Assembly (NCBI GenBank): GCA_017308475.1
Contig: JAFKEU010000012.1
Location: 1-64,000 of the forward strand
Direction: 5' to 3'
From: Alphaproteobacteria bacterium
Lineage (GTDB): Bacteria; Pseudomonadota; Alphaproteobacteria; Micropepsales; Micropepsaceae
Length of the DNA: 64,000 bases
Shown: one piece after another, positions 56,327 through 64,000 of the stretch
Layout: each line of letters begins with the position of its first letter
How positions within the stretch are numbered: position 1 is the first letter of the stretch
Notes under the pieces: generated by a model
The model's database searches: none
What the model saw: the letters and a program-made list of their open reading frames with translations, nothing else
Told to the model about the DNA's origin: nothing
Made by a program: the position numbers and the translations under genes

Positions 56327-56769
56327 GACGCGGCTTTGCGGGCCAGCACCCGCTGGCGCGCCAGTACGCGATCGCGGTCGGTGATGTGTATCAGGTTGCC
56401 CAGCCGCCGGATCAGCGCGTCCTCCTCCGGGTCCAGCACGCCGTCGGCGTAGGCGACCTCCCACATCATCTCGATCAGCTCGATGCGCTCGGCGGGTCCC
56501 ATTTGTTCCAACACCACGCGGGTATAAGGATGCAGCTGGGTCATGCTGGCGTTGATGCTTTCGGCGCGGGACAGGAGCCGGTCGCATTCTTCCGCCGAAA
56601 GGCCGAATTTCTCGGTCAGCAGGCTGGCGATCACGCTGCGCTCTTCGGGCGCGAATGTATCGTCGCGGTGCGCCGCCTCCACCAGCAGCACCGCCGCAGC
56701 CAGCTTGCGGTCTGGTGCGGTGCGCGGCGGTTCGCCGGCGGAGATGAAGTCGAGAATCTGCCGTAACAT
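56323..56769 (-). CDS. TerB-like (tellurite-resistance fold) protein
   Basis: 148 aa, all helical. The TerB pattern is present twice: LAAAVLLVEAAHRDDTFAPEERSVI and MMWEVAYADGVLDPEEDALIRRLGNLI, each with the acidic turn typical of metal-binding TerB folds. It stands alone without other ter genes, so tellurite resistance cannot be inferred. It lies divergent from lemA across 141 bp. Confidence 0.88.
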   Translation of the reverse strand: MLRQILDFISAGEPPRTAPDRKLAAAVLLVEAAHRDDTFAPEERSVIASLLTEKFGLSAEECDRLLSRAESINASMTQLHPYTRVVLEQMGPAERIELIEMMWEVAYADGVLDPEEDALIRRLGNLIHITDRDRVLARQRVLARKAAS

Positions 56770-56910
56770 GACGGGTTTGCAATTGATGGCGGGGACTCGA
56801 CTAAGCGTCTCCCAATCGGCTTGGCAAGTCCAATATTTTCGCCGTTACCCTTGCGGTTCCCGCCGTAATTCCCATCTTTCAGCACGGGTATTCGCGCGAA
56901 GGGAGCGCCC

Positions 56911-57603
56911 ATGACCATTTCCAGATTCCTGCCGAAGATTCTTGCCATTCTGGGCCTGTCGCTGGCCCTGGCGGGCTGCGGCATCAACAATATTCCCGCC
57001 AAGGACCAGGCGGTGAAGGCGGCCTGGGCCAATGTGCAGGCAGCCTATCAGCGCCGCGTCGATCTGATTCCCAACCTGGTCGCCACGGTGCAGGGCTATG
57101 CCAACCAGGAGAAGTCCGTGCTGGAAGCGGTGACGCAGGCGCGCGCCAGGGCGACCAGCGTGACGATCGACGCGTCGCAGATCAGCGATCCGGCGGCGTT
57201 CCAGCGTTTCCAGCAGGCCCAGGCGCAGCTGTCCGGCGCGCTGGGACGGCTTCTGGCGGTAAGCGAGAATTATCCCGACCTGAAATCGAACACCAACTTC
57301 TTGGCGCTGCAATCCCAGCTTGAGGGGACGGAGAACCGCATCGAGATCGCGCGGCGCGACTACAATGCCGCGGTGCAGGACTACAACACCGAGATGGTGA
57401 CCATTCCCGGCTCGTTGTGGGCGGCGACGATCTACAAGTCCTACAAGCAGGCTACACCCTTCGCGGCGACCGCCGCGGCCCAATCGGCGCCGACAGTCAA
57501 CTTCAATACCTCCGGTCCGCCCGCTCCGTCTCCGGCGGGGCAGCAGCCGCCGACAACCAACCCGCAGGCGGCGCAGCCCGGCACCCAGCCGACGAAGCCG
57601 TAA
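56911..57603 (+). CDS. LemA family lipoprotein
   Basis: 230 aa. The lipobox LAGC has Cys23. The LemA helical domain follows (VKAAWANVQAAYQRRVDLIPNLVATVQGYANQEKSVLEAVTQARA; LGRLLAVSENYPDLKSNTNFLALQSQLEGTENRI). A Pro/Gln-rich tail of ~40 residues ends the protein. It heads an operon with two TPM-domain genes, the usual LemA company. Function unknown; envelope-located. Confidence 0.93.
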   Translation: MTISRFLPKILAILGLSLALAGCGINNIPAKDQAVKAAWANVQAAYQRRVDLIPNLVATVQGYANQEKSVLEAVTQARARATSVTIDASQISDPAAFQRFQQAQAQLSGALGRLLAVSENYPDLKSNTNFLALQSQLEGTENRIEIARRDYNAAVQDYNTEMVTIPGSLWAATIYKSYKQATPFAATAAAQSAPTVNFNTSGPPAPSPAGQQPPTTNPQAAQPGTQPTKP

Positions 57604-57606
57604 GCG

Positions 57607-58362
57607 ATGCGGGCCCTTGCCGCCGTCCTTGCCTTCCTCTGTCTGATCGCTCCCGGCCTTGCGCCGGGGGCCCAGGCGGCGCCGAAATTTCCCGCCCTGA
57701 CCGGGCGGGTGGTGGATGACGCGAATATCCTCTCGGATTCCACCCGCCGGGAGCTGACGGACCAGCTGGCGGCGCTGGAAGCGAAGACCTCGCGCCAGCT
57801 GGTGGTGGTGACGGTGCCCTCGCTACAGGGCTATGAGATCAGCGATTACGGCTATCAGCTGGGCCGCGCCTGGGGTATCGGGCAGCGCAAGCTGAACAAT
57901 GGCGTGCTTTTCATCATCGCGCCCAACGAACATCGCACCCGTATCGAGGTTGGTTATGGGCTGGAGCCCATCCTGACGGATGCGCTGTCTTCGGTGATCA
58001 TTCAGACCAAGGTGCTGCCGGCCTTTCGCAAGGATGATTACGACGCCGGCGTCATGGCCGGTGCCGATGCCCTGATCGAGCAGTTGTCGCTGGACACCTC
58101 CACCGCTGAAAAGCGCGCCGCCGCGGCAGAGCACCAGGCGGCCGATCGGGACCATGGGTCGCCGCTCAGCGCCTTCATCATCTTCATCATCGTCGTGTTC
58201 ATTTTCCTGCGCATGTTCGGCGGCTGGGGCGTGCTGCCCTTCCTGTTCATGGGCGGCGGCGGCGGCGGCTGGGGTGGCGGCCGCGGTGGCGGCTGGGGCG
58301 GCGGCGGGTTCAGTGGCGGCGGCGGCTCCTTTGGGGGCGGCGGAGCATCGGGGAGTTGGTAA
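57607..58362 (+). CDS. TPM-domain membrane protein (YgcG-like)
   Basis: 251 aa. Signal peptide (ending near PGAQAAP), then a TPM domain (LTGRVVDDANILSDSTRRELTDQLAALEAKTSRQLVVVTVPSLQGYEISDYGYQLGRAWGIGQRKLNNGVLFIIAP; ending VGYGLEPILTD), one helix near 183-203, and a Gly/Trp-rich C-terminus of low complexity. It sits 3 bp after lemA; its TAA overlaps the next ATG (TAATG). Confidence 0.92.
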   Translation: MRALAAVLAFLCLIAPGLAPGAQAAPKFPALTGRVVDDANILSDSTRRELTDQLAALEAKTSRQLVVVTVPSLQGYEISDYGYQLGRAWGIGQRKLNNGVLFIIAPNEHRTRIEVGYGLEPILTDALSSVIIQTKVLPAFRKDDYDAGVMAGADALIEQLSLDTSTAEKRAAAAEHQAADRDHGSPLSAFIIFIIVVFIFLRMFGGWGVLPFLFMGGGGGGWGGGRGGGWGGGGFSGGGGSFGGGGASGSW

Positions 58363-59039
58363 TGCTGAGCGCACAGGACCATGCCCGCATCAGCGCCGCC
58401 ATTACCGATGCGGAACAGCGCACGCGCGGCGAGATTTTCTGCGTGCTGGCACGGGGGGTATCGCACTACCGGGAAGTGCCGCTGGCATGGGGCGCACTGG
58501 CCGCTCTCGTGTTGCCGCCCTTGATCGCAGTGGCCGGGCTGCACCGGCTCATGCTGGCCGGTATCCTCACCAGCTGGAGCGATGAATCGGCGCGGGCGGT
58601 GGAGAGCCTTACCCTGCGCGCCCTGTCCACCTATTCCATTGTGCAGGCGGGAATATTTGCCGTCGTGGTGCTGGTCGTCTCGCTGCCTTTGGTGCGGCGT
58701 GCCTTGACCCCGCGCTTCCTCAAGCGCCACCGGGTGCGCCAGGTGGCCCGCAACCATTTCGTGGCCGCGGGCGCGCGCCACCATGAACCGCACATCCTGA
58801 TCTATGCCTCGCTGGCCGATCGGCAGGTGGAATTGGTGGCACATGAAGCCATCCACAAGGCGGTGGGCGAGGGGCCCTGGAATGCGGCGGTTGCGGCGGT
58901 GACGGAAGGCATGAAAACCGGCAGTCCGGCAGATGGCTTCATCACCGCCATCCGCATCTGCGGGGACGCCCTGGCGACGCATTTTCCCTCTGACGGCGCG
59001 AGCCGGAACCAGTTGCCGAACAGCCTTCTGGAGACCTAA
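58362..59039 (+). CDS. TPM-domain membrane protein, second copy
   Basis: 225 aa. The N-terminus MLSAQDHARISAAITDAEQRTRGEIFCVLAR opens a TPM-type domain split by two helices (about 42-67 and 88-110) and completed by HILIYASLADRQVELVAHEAIHKAVGEGPWNAAVAAVTEGMKTG. It is translationally coupled to the first TPM gene. Together with LemA these form a conserved envelope trio of unknown biochemical role. Confidence 0.88.
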   Translation: MLSAQDHARISAAITDAEQRTRGEIFCVLARGVSHYREVPLAWGALAALVLPPLIAVAGLHRLMLAGILTSWSDESARAVESLTLRALSTYSIVQAGIFAVVVLVVSLPLVRRALTPRFLKRHRVRQVARNHFVAAGARHHEPHILIYASLADRQVELVAHEAIHKAVGEGPWNAAVAAVTEGMKTGSPADGFITAIRICGDALATHFPSDGASRNQLPNSLLET

Positions 59040-59063
59040 TCTCCCCGCCACAAAACGGGGAGA
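59040..59063 (+). promoter_or_regulatory. Stem-loop covering the SD of the SMP-30 gene
   Basis: TCTCCCCG (59040-59047) pairs perfectly with CGGGGAGA (59056-59063) across an 8-base loop. The 3' arm contains the GGGGAGA that would be the ribosome-binding site for ATG 59068, so a closed hairpin would block translation initiation. It could alternatively be a weak transcription terminator, but no T-run follows. Confidence 0.5.
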
Positions 59064-59067
59064 CGAC

Positions 59068-60060
59068 ATGAAAATCCTGACACATGCGGTGCTGCTGGGC
59101 TTGTTGGCCGTGCCCGGCGCAACGGCTGCCTTCGCCCAGACCAGTATCCAGCGCATGGATCCGGCGCTGGACAGGGTGATTGCGCCCGGCACAAAGATCG
59201 AAAAGGTCGCCACCGGCTTCATCTTCATCGAAGGGCCGATGTGGAAGAACGGCAAGCTGTGGTTCAGCGACGTGCGCGGCGACAAGGTGCGCACCTATGA
59301 TCCCGCGACCAAAAAGGTCACGGTAATCCTGAACGACTCCGGCGGCATGAAGAATGCGCCGCCCGACGGCAATTTCGGTTCCAACGCCATGGTCACCGAC
59401 AAGGACGGCTCGATCCTTCTGACCCGCATGGCCATCGGCACGATCGAGCGGATGGATGATCACGGCAACCTCAAGCCGTTTCTGTCCAAGTATGAAGGCA
59501 AGCGGCTGAACAGTCCCAACGACCTGGTGTTCACCGGGGACGGCGCGCTCTGGTTCACCGACCCGCCCTTCGGTCTGCCCAAGATGGACGCAGATCCCAA
59601 GAAGCAGCTGAAGTTCAACGCGGTGTTCCGCTATGCCGGCGGCAAGTTGACGCCGATGATCACCGACCTGAAGGCGCCGAACGGCATCGGCTTCTCGCCC
59701 GACGGCAAGACGCTATACATCTCCAATTCCATGCCCGACATGGCGGTCTATGCCTATGACGTCGGGCCGGGGGGCAAGCTGTCGAACAGACGCACCGTCA
59801 TCAGCTATCCCGGCAGCGCGCCGGACGTGCCCGATGGGCTGAAGGTGGATAGCGCCGGCAATGTCTGGACCACTGGTCCCGGCGGGGTGCGCATCATCAG
59901 CCCCAAGGGCAAGGTGCTTGGCCAGATCAAGATTCCCGAGATCGTCGCCAATATCGGCTTCGCGGGAGACGGCAAGACTGTGTATCTGACCGGCTCGACC
60001 AGCCTCTACCGGCTTGAGAGCAAGGTGGCCGGCGAAATCCCGATGTACTACCGGAAATAA
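59068..60060 (+). CDS. SMP-30/gluconolactonase-family secreted protein
   Basis: 330 aa. A signal peptide (ending near AAFAQ) precedes a six-bladed beta-propeller of the SMP-30/LRE type: FIEGPMWKNGKLWFSDVRGDKV, then KRLNSPNDLVFTGDGALWFTDPPFG, LKAPNGIGFSPDGKTLYISNS and VPDGLKVDSAGNVWTTGPGGV. The Glu, Asn and Asp of the metal site in these segments are present. A sugar-lactone hydrolase is likely; the exact substrate is unknown. ATG 59068 is chosen for the signal peptide. A strong terminator follows. Confidence 0.92.
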   Translation: MKILTHAVLLGLLAVPGATAAFAQTSIQRMDPALDRVIAPGTKIEKVATGFIFIEGPMWKNGKLWFSDVRGDKVRTYDPATKKVTVILNDSGGMKNAPPDGNFGSNAMVTDKDGSILLTRMAIGTIERMDDHGNLKPFLSKYEGKRLNSPNDLVFTGDGALWFTDPPFGLPKMDADPKKQLKFNAVFRYAGGKLTPMITDLKAPNGIGFSPDGKTLYISNSMPDMAVYAYDVGPGGKLSNRRTVISYPGSAPDVPDGLKVDSAGNVWTTGPGGVRIISPKGKVLGQIKIPEIVANIGFAGDGKTVYLTGSTSLYRLESKVAGEIPMYYRK

Positions 60061-60090
60061 CCGCGATTGGAATCTGGAAACAGGCCGGTG

Positions 60091-60122
60091 CGCCGTCCCG
60101 GTTCTGCCGGGACGGCGTTTTT
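60091..60122 (+). terminator. Rho-independent terminator after the SMP-30 gene
   Basis: A perfect 11-bp stem CGCCGTCCCGG / CCGGGACGGCG with a 5-base loop, followed by TTTTT. It ends just before the stop of the convergent cupin gene. Confidence 0.9.
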
Positions 60123-60124
60123 CT

Positions 60125-61042
60125 TCAGAAAGCGTTCTTGGGATCGGCCATGAAGGCTTCCTTGGCCTCCATGTCGCGCGCCACGCCGATCACCATCAAC
60201 TCCAGCGGCTGGGTGCCGGCCTTGAAGCTCTTGGTCTGGCCCAGGTCCACCGGCACCGCGTCGCCCTTTTTGATGGCGACCGTCTCGCCGTTCACGGTCG
60301 CGGAGCCATCGCCTGACATGACGTAATAGGCCGCGCTCATGTCGCGGTCGGTTGTGGCGGGCAGGGCAGCGCCGGGCTGGATCAGCAGGTGGTCGACAAA
60401 GGACCAGGGTGTGAAGAACACCGCCGGGCCCAGGGCGCGGCGGCGCGAGACACCGGGCTCGCCCTCCACCGGCTTCAGCAGGCTCCGGTCCAGGTGCATG
60501 GTGACGAACTGGGGCACCTTGTCCAGCGGGGCGCCAACGCGGTCGTCCTTGAGGTCGAAATTGTCATAGACCTTCGACATGCCGACATTGATGTTCATCC
60601 ATTCGATGTCGTGGTCGGTGGGATTGTAGACGCCATGCGCGCTGCCCATGCGGTCGGGCGCGCCCCAGGTGCCGGTGAGCTGTGAGGTGCGGCCATTGAT
60701 GGTAAATTGCGCGGTGTCGTCGAAGATGACGAACATCTCTTCGCAGTGATTGTGGAAGTGCTGGCCGATGCCGCTGTGGGGATGGATCACGCCCCGGTGC
60801 AGGAAGATCAGGTTGGTGGAAAGCGCATTGGCCCCCATGATGGGACCAAAATTCATCGTGCCGGCGCCTTCATGCACGGCGCTGATCTGCCGGGTCCGGG
60901 CGGGGTCGTAATGACCGACTTTCTGAGCCAGCGGCACATTGGCTTCCGCGGGCGCCGTCGGTGGCGCTGGCTGCGCAAGAGCGCTGGAAGAATATAGCGC
61001 AGCGCCGCACAGCAGCGCCGCCGTCAAGGCAAGCCGTTTCAT
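60125..61042 (-). CDS. Secreted bicupin protein
   Basis: 305 aa. Signal peptide ending near SALAQ. The first cupin half has the metal-type motif GVIHPHSGIGQHFHNHCEEMFVIFD; the second half is IQPGAALPATTDRDMSAAYYVMSGDGSATVNGETVAIKKGDAVPVDLG, which lacks the His cluster. The substrate is unknown. It follows the aminotransferase gene by 25 bp on the same strand, so the two may be one operon. Confidence 0.85.
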   Translation of the reverse strand: MKRLALTAALLCGAALYSSSALAQPAPPTAPAEANVPLAQKVGHYDPARTRQISAVHEGAGTMNFGPIMGANALSTNLIFLHRGVIHPHSGIGQHFHNHCEEMFVIFDDTAQFTINGRTSQLTGTWGAPDRMGSAHGVYNPTDHDIEWMNINVGMSKVYDNFDLKDDRVGAPLDKVPQFVTMHLDRSLLKPVEGEPGVSRRRALGPAVFFTPWSFVDHLLIQPGAALPATTDRDMSAAYYVMSGDGSATVNGETVAIKKGDAVPVDLGQTKSFKAGTQPLELMVIGVARDMEAKEAFMADPKNAF

Positions 61043-61067
61043 GTTTTCCCCCTTTGCCGCGCCCGCG

Positions 61068-62252
61068 TCAGGCCGAAAGGCGCAGTTTCTTGCTCTCTCC
61101 CGTCAGCACGTCCATGGCCGCCAGCACGCCGCCGGCCTTGTAGGGCACTTCCCCGATTTTCAGGCCCATCTCGACGCCTGACAGCGCCGCCATCAGTGTC
61201 AGTTCGTTGATGTCGCCCAGATGGCCGATGCGGAAAACCTTGCCCAGAACCCTGCCAAGCCCCATGCCCAGCGAAATGTTGAAATGCTCCAGTGTCACCT
61301 TGCGGAAGGCGTCGGCGTCAAAGCCGGCGGGCATGCGCACCGCGGTCAGCACCGGCGAATAGGCCTTCGGGTCGGCGCACTGAAGTTCAAGGCCCCAGGC
61401 CTGCACTGCGGCGCGTGTGGCGGCGGCCAGGCGCTGGTGGCGGGCGAAGACATTCTCGAGGCCCTCTTCGCGCAGCATGGCTAGCGCCTCTTTCAGGCCA
61501 TAGAGCAGGTTGATCGCGGGAGTGTAGGGAAAGAAGCCGTTCTCGTTGAACTTCAGCATCTCCGCCCAGTCCCAGTAGGAGCGCGGCAGGTTGTTGGTCT
61601 TCGACGCGGCCAGCGCCTTTTGCGAGATGCCCGTGAAGGCCAGGCCGGGGGGCATCATCATGCCTTTCTGCGAGCCCGACACCACGACGTCCACGCCCCA
61701 TGCGTCCTGCTCCACGGGCATGGAGGCCAGCGCCGACACCGAGTCGATCATCAGCAGGGCGGGGTGGTGGGCGGCGTCCATTGCCTTCCTCACCGCGGCG
61801 ATGTCGGTGGCACAGGAGGTGGCGGTTTCGTTATGCACCACCATAACGGCCTTGATGGCGTGGGACTTGTCTTCGGCCAGCCTGCCCTCGATCTCTGCGG
61901 GGTTCACGCCATGGCGCCAGTCGGTTTCAAGCAGATCGACCTGAAGGCCCCAGCGCTTGGCGATCTGGCTCCACAGCACGGCGAACTGGCCGGTTTCCAC
62001 CATCAGCACCCTGTCACCGGCTGACAGGGTATTGGCGATGGCGGCCTCCCAGGCGCCGGTGCCCGAGGCGGGGAAGATAACCACGGGCTGGCGGGTGCCG
62101 AAGGGTTCCTTGATCGCTTCCAGTATTTCCTTGCCCAGCTTCTGGAAGGTGGGGCTGCGGTGGTCGATGACCTGATGGTCGATCGCGCGCTGGATACGCT
62201 CGGGAACGGGGCTGGGACCTGGAATCTGGAGATAGTGCATGCCCTGCGCCAT
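61068..62252 (-). CDS. Class V aminotransferase (serine/alanine-glyoxylate type)
   Basis: 394 aa PLP enzyme. PLP-lysine is K196 in SGSQKGMMMPPG, with D170 (LLMIDSVSALA) placed to bind the pyridine nitrogen. PGPSPVPERI and the C-terminal FRIGHLGDINELTLMAALSGVEMGL are typical of serine-glyoxylate aminotransferases, which transfer an amino group to glyoxylate. It is divergent from the GlcD-like oxidase, which could supply or consume a 2-oxo acid (inference). Confidence 0.92.
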   Translation of the reverse strand: MAQGMHYLQIPGPSPVPERIQRAIDHQVIDHRSPTFQKLGKEILEAIKEPFGTRQPVVIFPASGTGAWEAAIANTLSAGDRVLMVETGQFAVLWSQIAKRWGLQVDLLETDWRHGVNPAEIEGRLAEDKSHAIKAVMVVHNETATSCATDIAAVRKAMDAAHHPALLMIDSVSALASMPVEQDAWGVDVVVSGSQKGMMMPPGLAFTGISQKALAASKTNNLPRSYWDWAEMLKFNENGFFPYTPAINLLYGLKEALAMLREEGLENVFARHQRLAAATRAAVQAWGLELQCADPKAYSPVLTAVRMPAGFDADAFRKVTLEHFNISLGMGLGRVLGKVFRIGHLGDINELTLMAALSGVEMGLKIGEVPYKAGGVLAAMDVLTGESKKLRLSA

Positions 62253-62373
62253 GGTTTCCTCACTTGGCCTGATATTGGCGGCCGTTTCTGCGGCCGGTTT
62301 ATAATTGGATTGCTTTTAGCCCGGAACGGGCAAAAAGTCGGGAAAAAACTGTCACAGGGACGAACTTAGCCAC

Positions 62374-64000
62374 ATGGCAGCCATGTTGAATCCCGGCCTG
62401 GAACGGCGCCTGAAATCCCACGTCTCGGGCGAGGTGTTGTTTGGGACCTTCGACCGTGGCCGCTATGCCACGGATGCCTCGCATTACCAGATGATGCCGG
62501 CCGGTGTGGTGGTGCCTGCCAGCATGGACGGCGCCTTGGCCGCCCTGGCCGTGGCCCGTGAGGAGGGTGTTCCGGTCACCGCCCGCGGTGGCGGCACCAG
62601 CCAGTGCGGCCAGACCGTGAATAGCGGGCTGATTGTCGACGGCTCAAAAAATCTTAATCGTCTGCTGTCGCTGGATGTGGACGCGCGGCGGGTCACTGTG
62701 GAACCAGGCATCGTACTGGACGATCTGAACCGCCAGTTGAAACCGCACGGCTTGTGGTTTCCGGTGGATGTGTCCACCTCAAGCCGTGCCACCATCGGCG
62801 GCATGGCCGCCAACAACAGCTGCGGCGGCCGATCGCTGCGCTACGGCACCATGCGCGCCAACGTGCTGGCCATCGATGCTGTGCTGGCCGACGGCACGGC
62901 GATGCATTTCGGCGAAGTGTCGCCCGACCTGTCGGACGTGGATTCGAACATGCGGCCGCTGGCGCAAAAGCTGCTGGCCATCGGCGCGCGCGAAGCCGGC
63001 GAGGTGGAAGCGCGTTTCCCCAAGGTGCATCGGCGCGTCGGCGGCTATAACCTCGACGCGCTGGACCCGCGCCGCAACCGCATCAACCTGGCGCATCTTC
63101 TGGTGGGCTCAGAAGGCACCCTGGCATATTCCACCGCCATCGAACTGCAACTGTCGCCTGTTCTGGGCAAACGCGCGCTGGGCGTGTGCCATTTCGGCAG
63201 TTTCCATGCCGCAATGGATGCGGCCCAGCATCTCGTGACGCTGAAACCCATCGCGGTGGAACTGGTGGACGACACCATGCTGGGCCTGGCCGCCGAAATT
63301 CCGATGTTCCATGCCACGCTGGAAGCGATGCTAAAGGGCAAGCCCGCGGCGATCCTGCTGGTGGAGTTCGATTCCGGCGAGGATGAAAACCACCGGCGCA
63401 TGGCCCGGCTTGGCCAGATGATGGGCGATCTTGGTCTGGATTTCCGGCACGAAGGCGCAAAATGGGGTGGGGTGGTGGAGGTCTATGATCCGGCCCTGCA
63501 GAACGCCATCACCGAGCTACGCAAGTCCGGCCTCAATATCATGATGTCGATGAAGGATCAGCGAAAGCCGATTTCATTCGTCGAGGACTGCGCCGTGCCG
63601 CTGCCGCATCTGGCCGAATACACCGCGAAGCTGACCGAATGCTTCGAACGCCACGGAACGCGCGGCACCTGGTATGCCCATGCCAGCGAGGGCTGCCTGC
63701 ATGTGCGCCCCGTGCTGAACCTCAGGCAGGAAAAAGACGTCAAGGCGATGCGCGCCATCGCCGAGGAGGCTTTCGAACTGGTGCGCCAGTACAAGGGCTC
63801 GCACTCTGGCGAGCATGGCGACGGGCTGGTGCGCAGCGAATTCCACGAACCCATGTTCGGCAAGCGGCTTGTGAAGGCGTTCGAGGAGGTCAAGGATGCT
63901 CTCGATCCCGCGGGGCTGATGAACCCCGGCAAGATCGTGCGCAGCCCCAAATTCGACGAGCGCAGCCTGTTCCGCTATCCGCCGGGCTATGCCGTGCGCG
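62374..64000 (+). CDS. FAD-binding oxidase (GlcD/D-lactate dehydrogenase-like), 3' end beyond window
   Basis: At least 542 codons, open to the last base. The PCMH-type FAD domain shows VTARGGGTSQCGQTVNSGLIVD, GIVLDDLNRQLKPHGLWFPVDVSTSSRATIGGMAANNSCGGRSLRYGTM and LLVGSEGTLAYSTAIELQL. The FAD-oxidase C-terminal domain ends with SGEHGDGLVRSEFHEPMFG and LDPAGLMNPGKIV. Members that continue past MNPGKIV often carry an Fe-S domain, so a two-domain 2-hydroxyacid dehydrogenase is likely; the missing end would show. ATG 62383 is an alternative start. Confidence 0.92.
   Translation, partial: MAAMLNPGLERRLKSHVSGEVLFGTFDRGRYATDASHYQMMPAGVVVPASMDGALAALAVAREEGVPVTARGGGTSQCGQTVNSGLIVDGSKNLNRLLSLDVDARRVTVEPGIVLDDLNRQLKPHGLWFPVDVSTSSRATIGGMAANNSCGGRSLRYGTMRANVLAIDAVLADGTAMHFGEVSPDLSDVDSNMRPLAQKLLAIGAREAGEVEARFPKVHRRVGGYNLDALDPRRNRINLAHLLVGSEGTLAYSTAIELQLSPVLGKRALGVCHFGSFHAAMDAAQHLVTLKPIAVELVDDTMLGLAAEIPMFHATLEAMLKGKPAAILLVEFDSGEDENHRRMARLGQMMGDLGLDFRHEGAKWGGVVEVYDPALQNAITELRKSGLNIMMSMKDQRKPISFVEDCAVPLPHLAEYTAKLTECFERHGTRGTWYAHASEGCLHVRPVLNLRQEKDVKAMRAIAEEAFELVRQYKGSHSGEHGDGLVRSEFHEPMFGKRLVKAFEEVKDALDPAGLMNPGKIVRSPKFDERSLFRYPPGYAVR

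Noticed and set aside
58250..58355. Gly-codon repeat tract
   Set aside because: It looks like a simple repeat, but it is the coding Gly/Trp-rich tail of the TPM protein.

Overview
The window looks like chromosomal DNA of a GC-rich (roughly 64% by eye) alphaproteobacterium. The evidence is the gene order tpiA ... secG-pyrG ... kdsA ... eno-ftsB-pdhA-pdhB-pdhC-lpd, lipoyl domains on both the E1-beta and E2 subunits of pyruvate dehydrogenase, DUF2336 and Hpt/receiver proteins, an exact alphaproteobacterial LexA box (GTTC-N7-GTTC), a TTAA-N7-TTAA CtrA-type box, and clustered GANTC sites before ftsB. I cannot name the genus.

Layout. 1-1.4 kb: end of a FecCD-type metal/cobalamin ABC importer (permease end plus ATPase). 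1.6-4.7 kb: class I ribonucleotide reductase nrdA-nrdB. 4.7-6.05 kb: metallo-beta-lactamase/rhodanese protein and a GIY-YIG protein. 6.2-10.9 kb: MarR regulator with two dyad operators, then a NodT/EmrA/EmrB drug-efflux operon. 10.9-15.6 kb: YibQ-like deacetylase, and a ppiD-like/trpE pair on the minus strand. 15.7-32.5 kb: the central-metabolism backbone. It is interrupted by a degenerate receiver protein, a secreted DUF1501/DUF1800 pair, a polysaccharide-export lipoprotein-like gene, a MAPEG protein and a small LexA-box gene. 32.5-37 kb: copper/cytochrome oxidase assembly genes (SCO, CtaG, PCuAC), msrA, a membrane protein, a ThiO-like oxidase and a HIT protein. 37-42.7 kb: HerA-like ATPase, lytic transglycosylase, receiver-Hpt pair, NAD kinase and DUF2336. 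42.8-50.7 kb: glpK, then a family-2 glycosyltransferase gene cut in two by a 3.7-kb IS1595-family element, then an outer-membrane-type protein. 50.8-59 kb: metallohydrolase, a TetR-HTH/coiled-coil/TM/Sel1 fusion, BrkB, AsmA, TerB and a LemA-TPM-TPM operon. 59-64 kb: SMP-30 lactonase-like protein, bicupin, class V aminotransferase and a GlcD-like FAD oxidase running off the end.

The clearest structural event is the element at 45464-49175. It has near-perfect 23-bp terminal inverted repeats, an 8-bp target duplication, an intact ISXO2-like DDE transposase and six cargo ORFs, including DUF6961-like and DUF6471-like small proteins and a two-helix membrane protein of unknown function. Removing it with one target copy restores the glycosyltransferase reading frame exactly. 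Other points worth attention are a 63-aa protein behind a LexA box, a receiver whose phospho-Asp is Glu and switch Lys is Arg, the membrane-bound TetR/Sel1 chimera, and four convergent gene pairs whose stop codons share a CTAG or TTAG tetranucleotide.
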